Positions 5,301 to 6,137 of a DNA stretch of 6,137 bases are shown in pieces. The notes beneath the pieces are model-generated. The model had not been told where the DNA came from. It saw only the letters and a list, made by a program, of their open reading frames with translations, and did no database searches. The DNA is from an uncultured Clostridia bacterium (lineage in GTDB: Bacteria > Bacillota > Clostridia > Oscillospirales > Acutalibacteraceae). The translations under genes and the position numbers were made by a program. The DNA lies in NCBI GenBank assembly GCA_946633275.1, contig CAMPAT010000052.1:1-6137 (forward strand), in the 5' to 3' direction. Each line of letters starts with the position of its first letter. Positions within the stretch are counted from its first letter, which is position 1.

Positions 5301-6026
5301 ATGAATAAATCAAAGATGTTTCAGGTGTCTACCCTTCAGGCGCTTATGCTCGGTTATACAAAATCTGTGATAACTGTTGAAGAGCTTTTGCAGCACGGCG
5401 ATATCGGACTCGGAACTTTCGAGGACGTTAACGGCGAGATGATTGTCCTTGAGGGTCATTGTTATCAGGCAAAGTCCGACGGCGCACTTTATGAAGCGGA
5501 CGAAAAAACGGGCGTGCCGTTTTGCGCCGTTTCTCATATGGACGCATGGGACAAGGCGGACATTGAAAATATCACCAGCATTGAAGAGCTTAAACGCTTC
5601 CTCGATATTTCAATCGATGAGGCGTTCGCGCTGAATAGTATGCATATTGTCAGAGTAGACGGCTTGTTCCGCAAGGTTATGGCTCGCTCTGAGAACGGGC
5701 TGAAGTCGCGCCACGTTGAGCTTAAGAAGATTCTTGAAAATAATCAGCAGGATTTCTGCTTTGAGAATATAAGGGGAACTCTCGTCTGTATCTATTTCCC
5801 CGATTATATGGACGGTATTAACGCTCCGGGATGGCACCTTCATTTTGTGTCTGATGACAGAACTTGCGGAGGCCACGTTTTTGATATCGACCTGGAATGC
5901 GGCAAGGCGTCGTTTACGAGAATCAGCACGATTGAAATTAAGTTCCCTGCCACGGCAGAATTTGATACTTATGCGCTTAAGGAAGCGTCTGATAAGGATA
6001 TCAAGGAAGTGGAGCAGGGGAAATAA
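5301..6026 (+). CDS. budA: Alpha-acetolactate decarboxylase
   Basis: Predicted 241-aa enzyme that decarboxylates 2-acetolactate to acetoin. This draws pyruvate carbon away from acids and away from valine/leucine synthesis. The N-terminal MFQVSTLQALMLG (6-18), ELLQHGDIGLGTFEDVNGEM (28-47) and VLEGHCYQ (49-56) are characteristic of the BudA/AlsD family. The GWHLHF and GGHVFD segments supply the three zinc histidines His179, His181 and His192. There is no signal peptide, unlike the secreted Brevibacillus enzyme, so it should be cytoplasmic. It follows luxS by 33 bases without a terminator, so it is probably the last gene of the operon. No acetolactate synthase gene is visible in the window, so its substrate must come from a synthase encoded elsewhere, or from a gene beyond the right edge. 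The length is typical of cytoplasmic members. Confidence 0.95.
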   Translation: MNKSKMFQVSTLQALMLGYTKSVITVEELLQHGDIGLGTFEDVNGEMIVLEGHCYQAKSDGALYEADEKTGVPFCAVSHMDAWDKADIENITSIEELKRFLDISIDEAFALNSMHIVRVDGLFRKVMARSENGLKSRHVELKKILENNQQDFCFENIRGTLVCIYFPDYMDGINAPGWHLHFVSDDRTCGGHVFDIDLECGKASFTRISTIEIKFPATAEFDTYALKEASDKDIKEVEQGK

Positions 6027-6100
6027 TAAACCCGATAAATTGCGGAGCGGGCTTTGACGCGCTGCTGCGTTGGGCGTTCCATTCGTATTTATACACGGAA

Positions 6101-6137
6101 ATGACGGGCTATATTCCTTATATTGTCAGCAACTCCT
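6101..6137 (+). other. Possible start of another gene, or fragment, running off the right edge
   Basis: After the decarboxylase stop, the + frame that includes ATG 6101 is open from just after TAA 5993-5995 to the window end, 47 codons without a stop. Its codons (GCG, CTG, ACG, GGC, TAT, ATT) look like those of the neighbouring genes. It reads FDALLRWAFHSYLYTE and then MTGYIPYIVSNS. There is no ATG, GTG or TTG in frame before 6101, and the ribosome site before 6101 is poor (CGGA, too close). It may be a new gene with an unusual start, the remnant of one, or chance. I recognise no family. Confidence 0.2.

Noticed and set aside
6028..6054. AAACCCG...CGGGCTTT hairpin as a terminator after budA.
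   Set aside because: The stem is only 4 GC pairs plus two AT pairs across a mismatch, with a 13-base loop and a T-run of only three.
6089..6137. Minus-strand open end (GVADNIRNIARHFRV then stop) as the tail of a convergent gene.
   Set aside because: It has only 15 codons and uses codons (ATA, AGG) that are less typical of this window. The + frame over the same bases looks more gene-like.

Overview
All recognisable genes in this window lie on the + strand. They have short gaps or overlaps, purine-rich Shine-Dalgarno sites and codon use rich in GCG, GGC and CGC. The style, the one-piece five-helix cytochrome b, the Bacillus/Wolinella-type flavoprotein and the luxS and acetolactate decarboxylase sequences suggest an anaerobic Firmicute, probably a gut-type Clostridia member. 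That placement is inferred from protein character, not from a marker gene.

Left block (1-1401). This holds the last 46 codons of a cupin-domain protein, then a membrane-anchored alpha/beta-hydrolase esterase that starts one base after the cupin stop. A possible 42-aa single-pass membrane protein follows, and the block closes with a strong rho-independent terminator (10-bp stem, GAAA loop, T-tract).

Central and right block (1408-6026). A new transcription unit begins just past the terminator at an extended -10 promoter (TGATATAAT). It encodes, in order: a 114-aa protein of unknown function (predicted beta-alpha-beta-beta-alpha-beta, perhaps DUF3574-like); a diheme cytochrome b membrane anchor; the flavoprotein and the iron-sulfur subunit of a fumarate reductase/succinate dehydrogenase complex; LuxS (S-ribosylhomocysteine lyase); and alpha-acetolactate decarboxylase. 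No clear internal terminator or second promoter is visible, so a six-gene operon is plausible. It would combine a membrane electron sink (fumarate to succinate), recycling of S-ribosylhomocysteine with AI-2 precursor production, and diversion of acetolactate to acetoin.

The most notable feature is the flavoprotein. It keeps the catalytic His/Arg residues, but the histidine that normally carries the covalent FAD is replaced by Gln39. This suggests non-covalent FAD and an enzyme biased toward fumarate reduction. The last 111 bases hold no confident gene. I see no mobile element, CRISPR array, tRNA or rRNA, and no clear evidence of a wholly new system.
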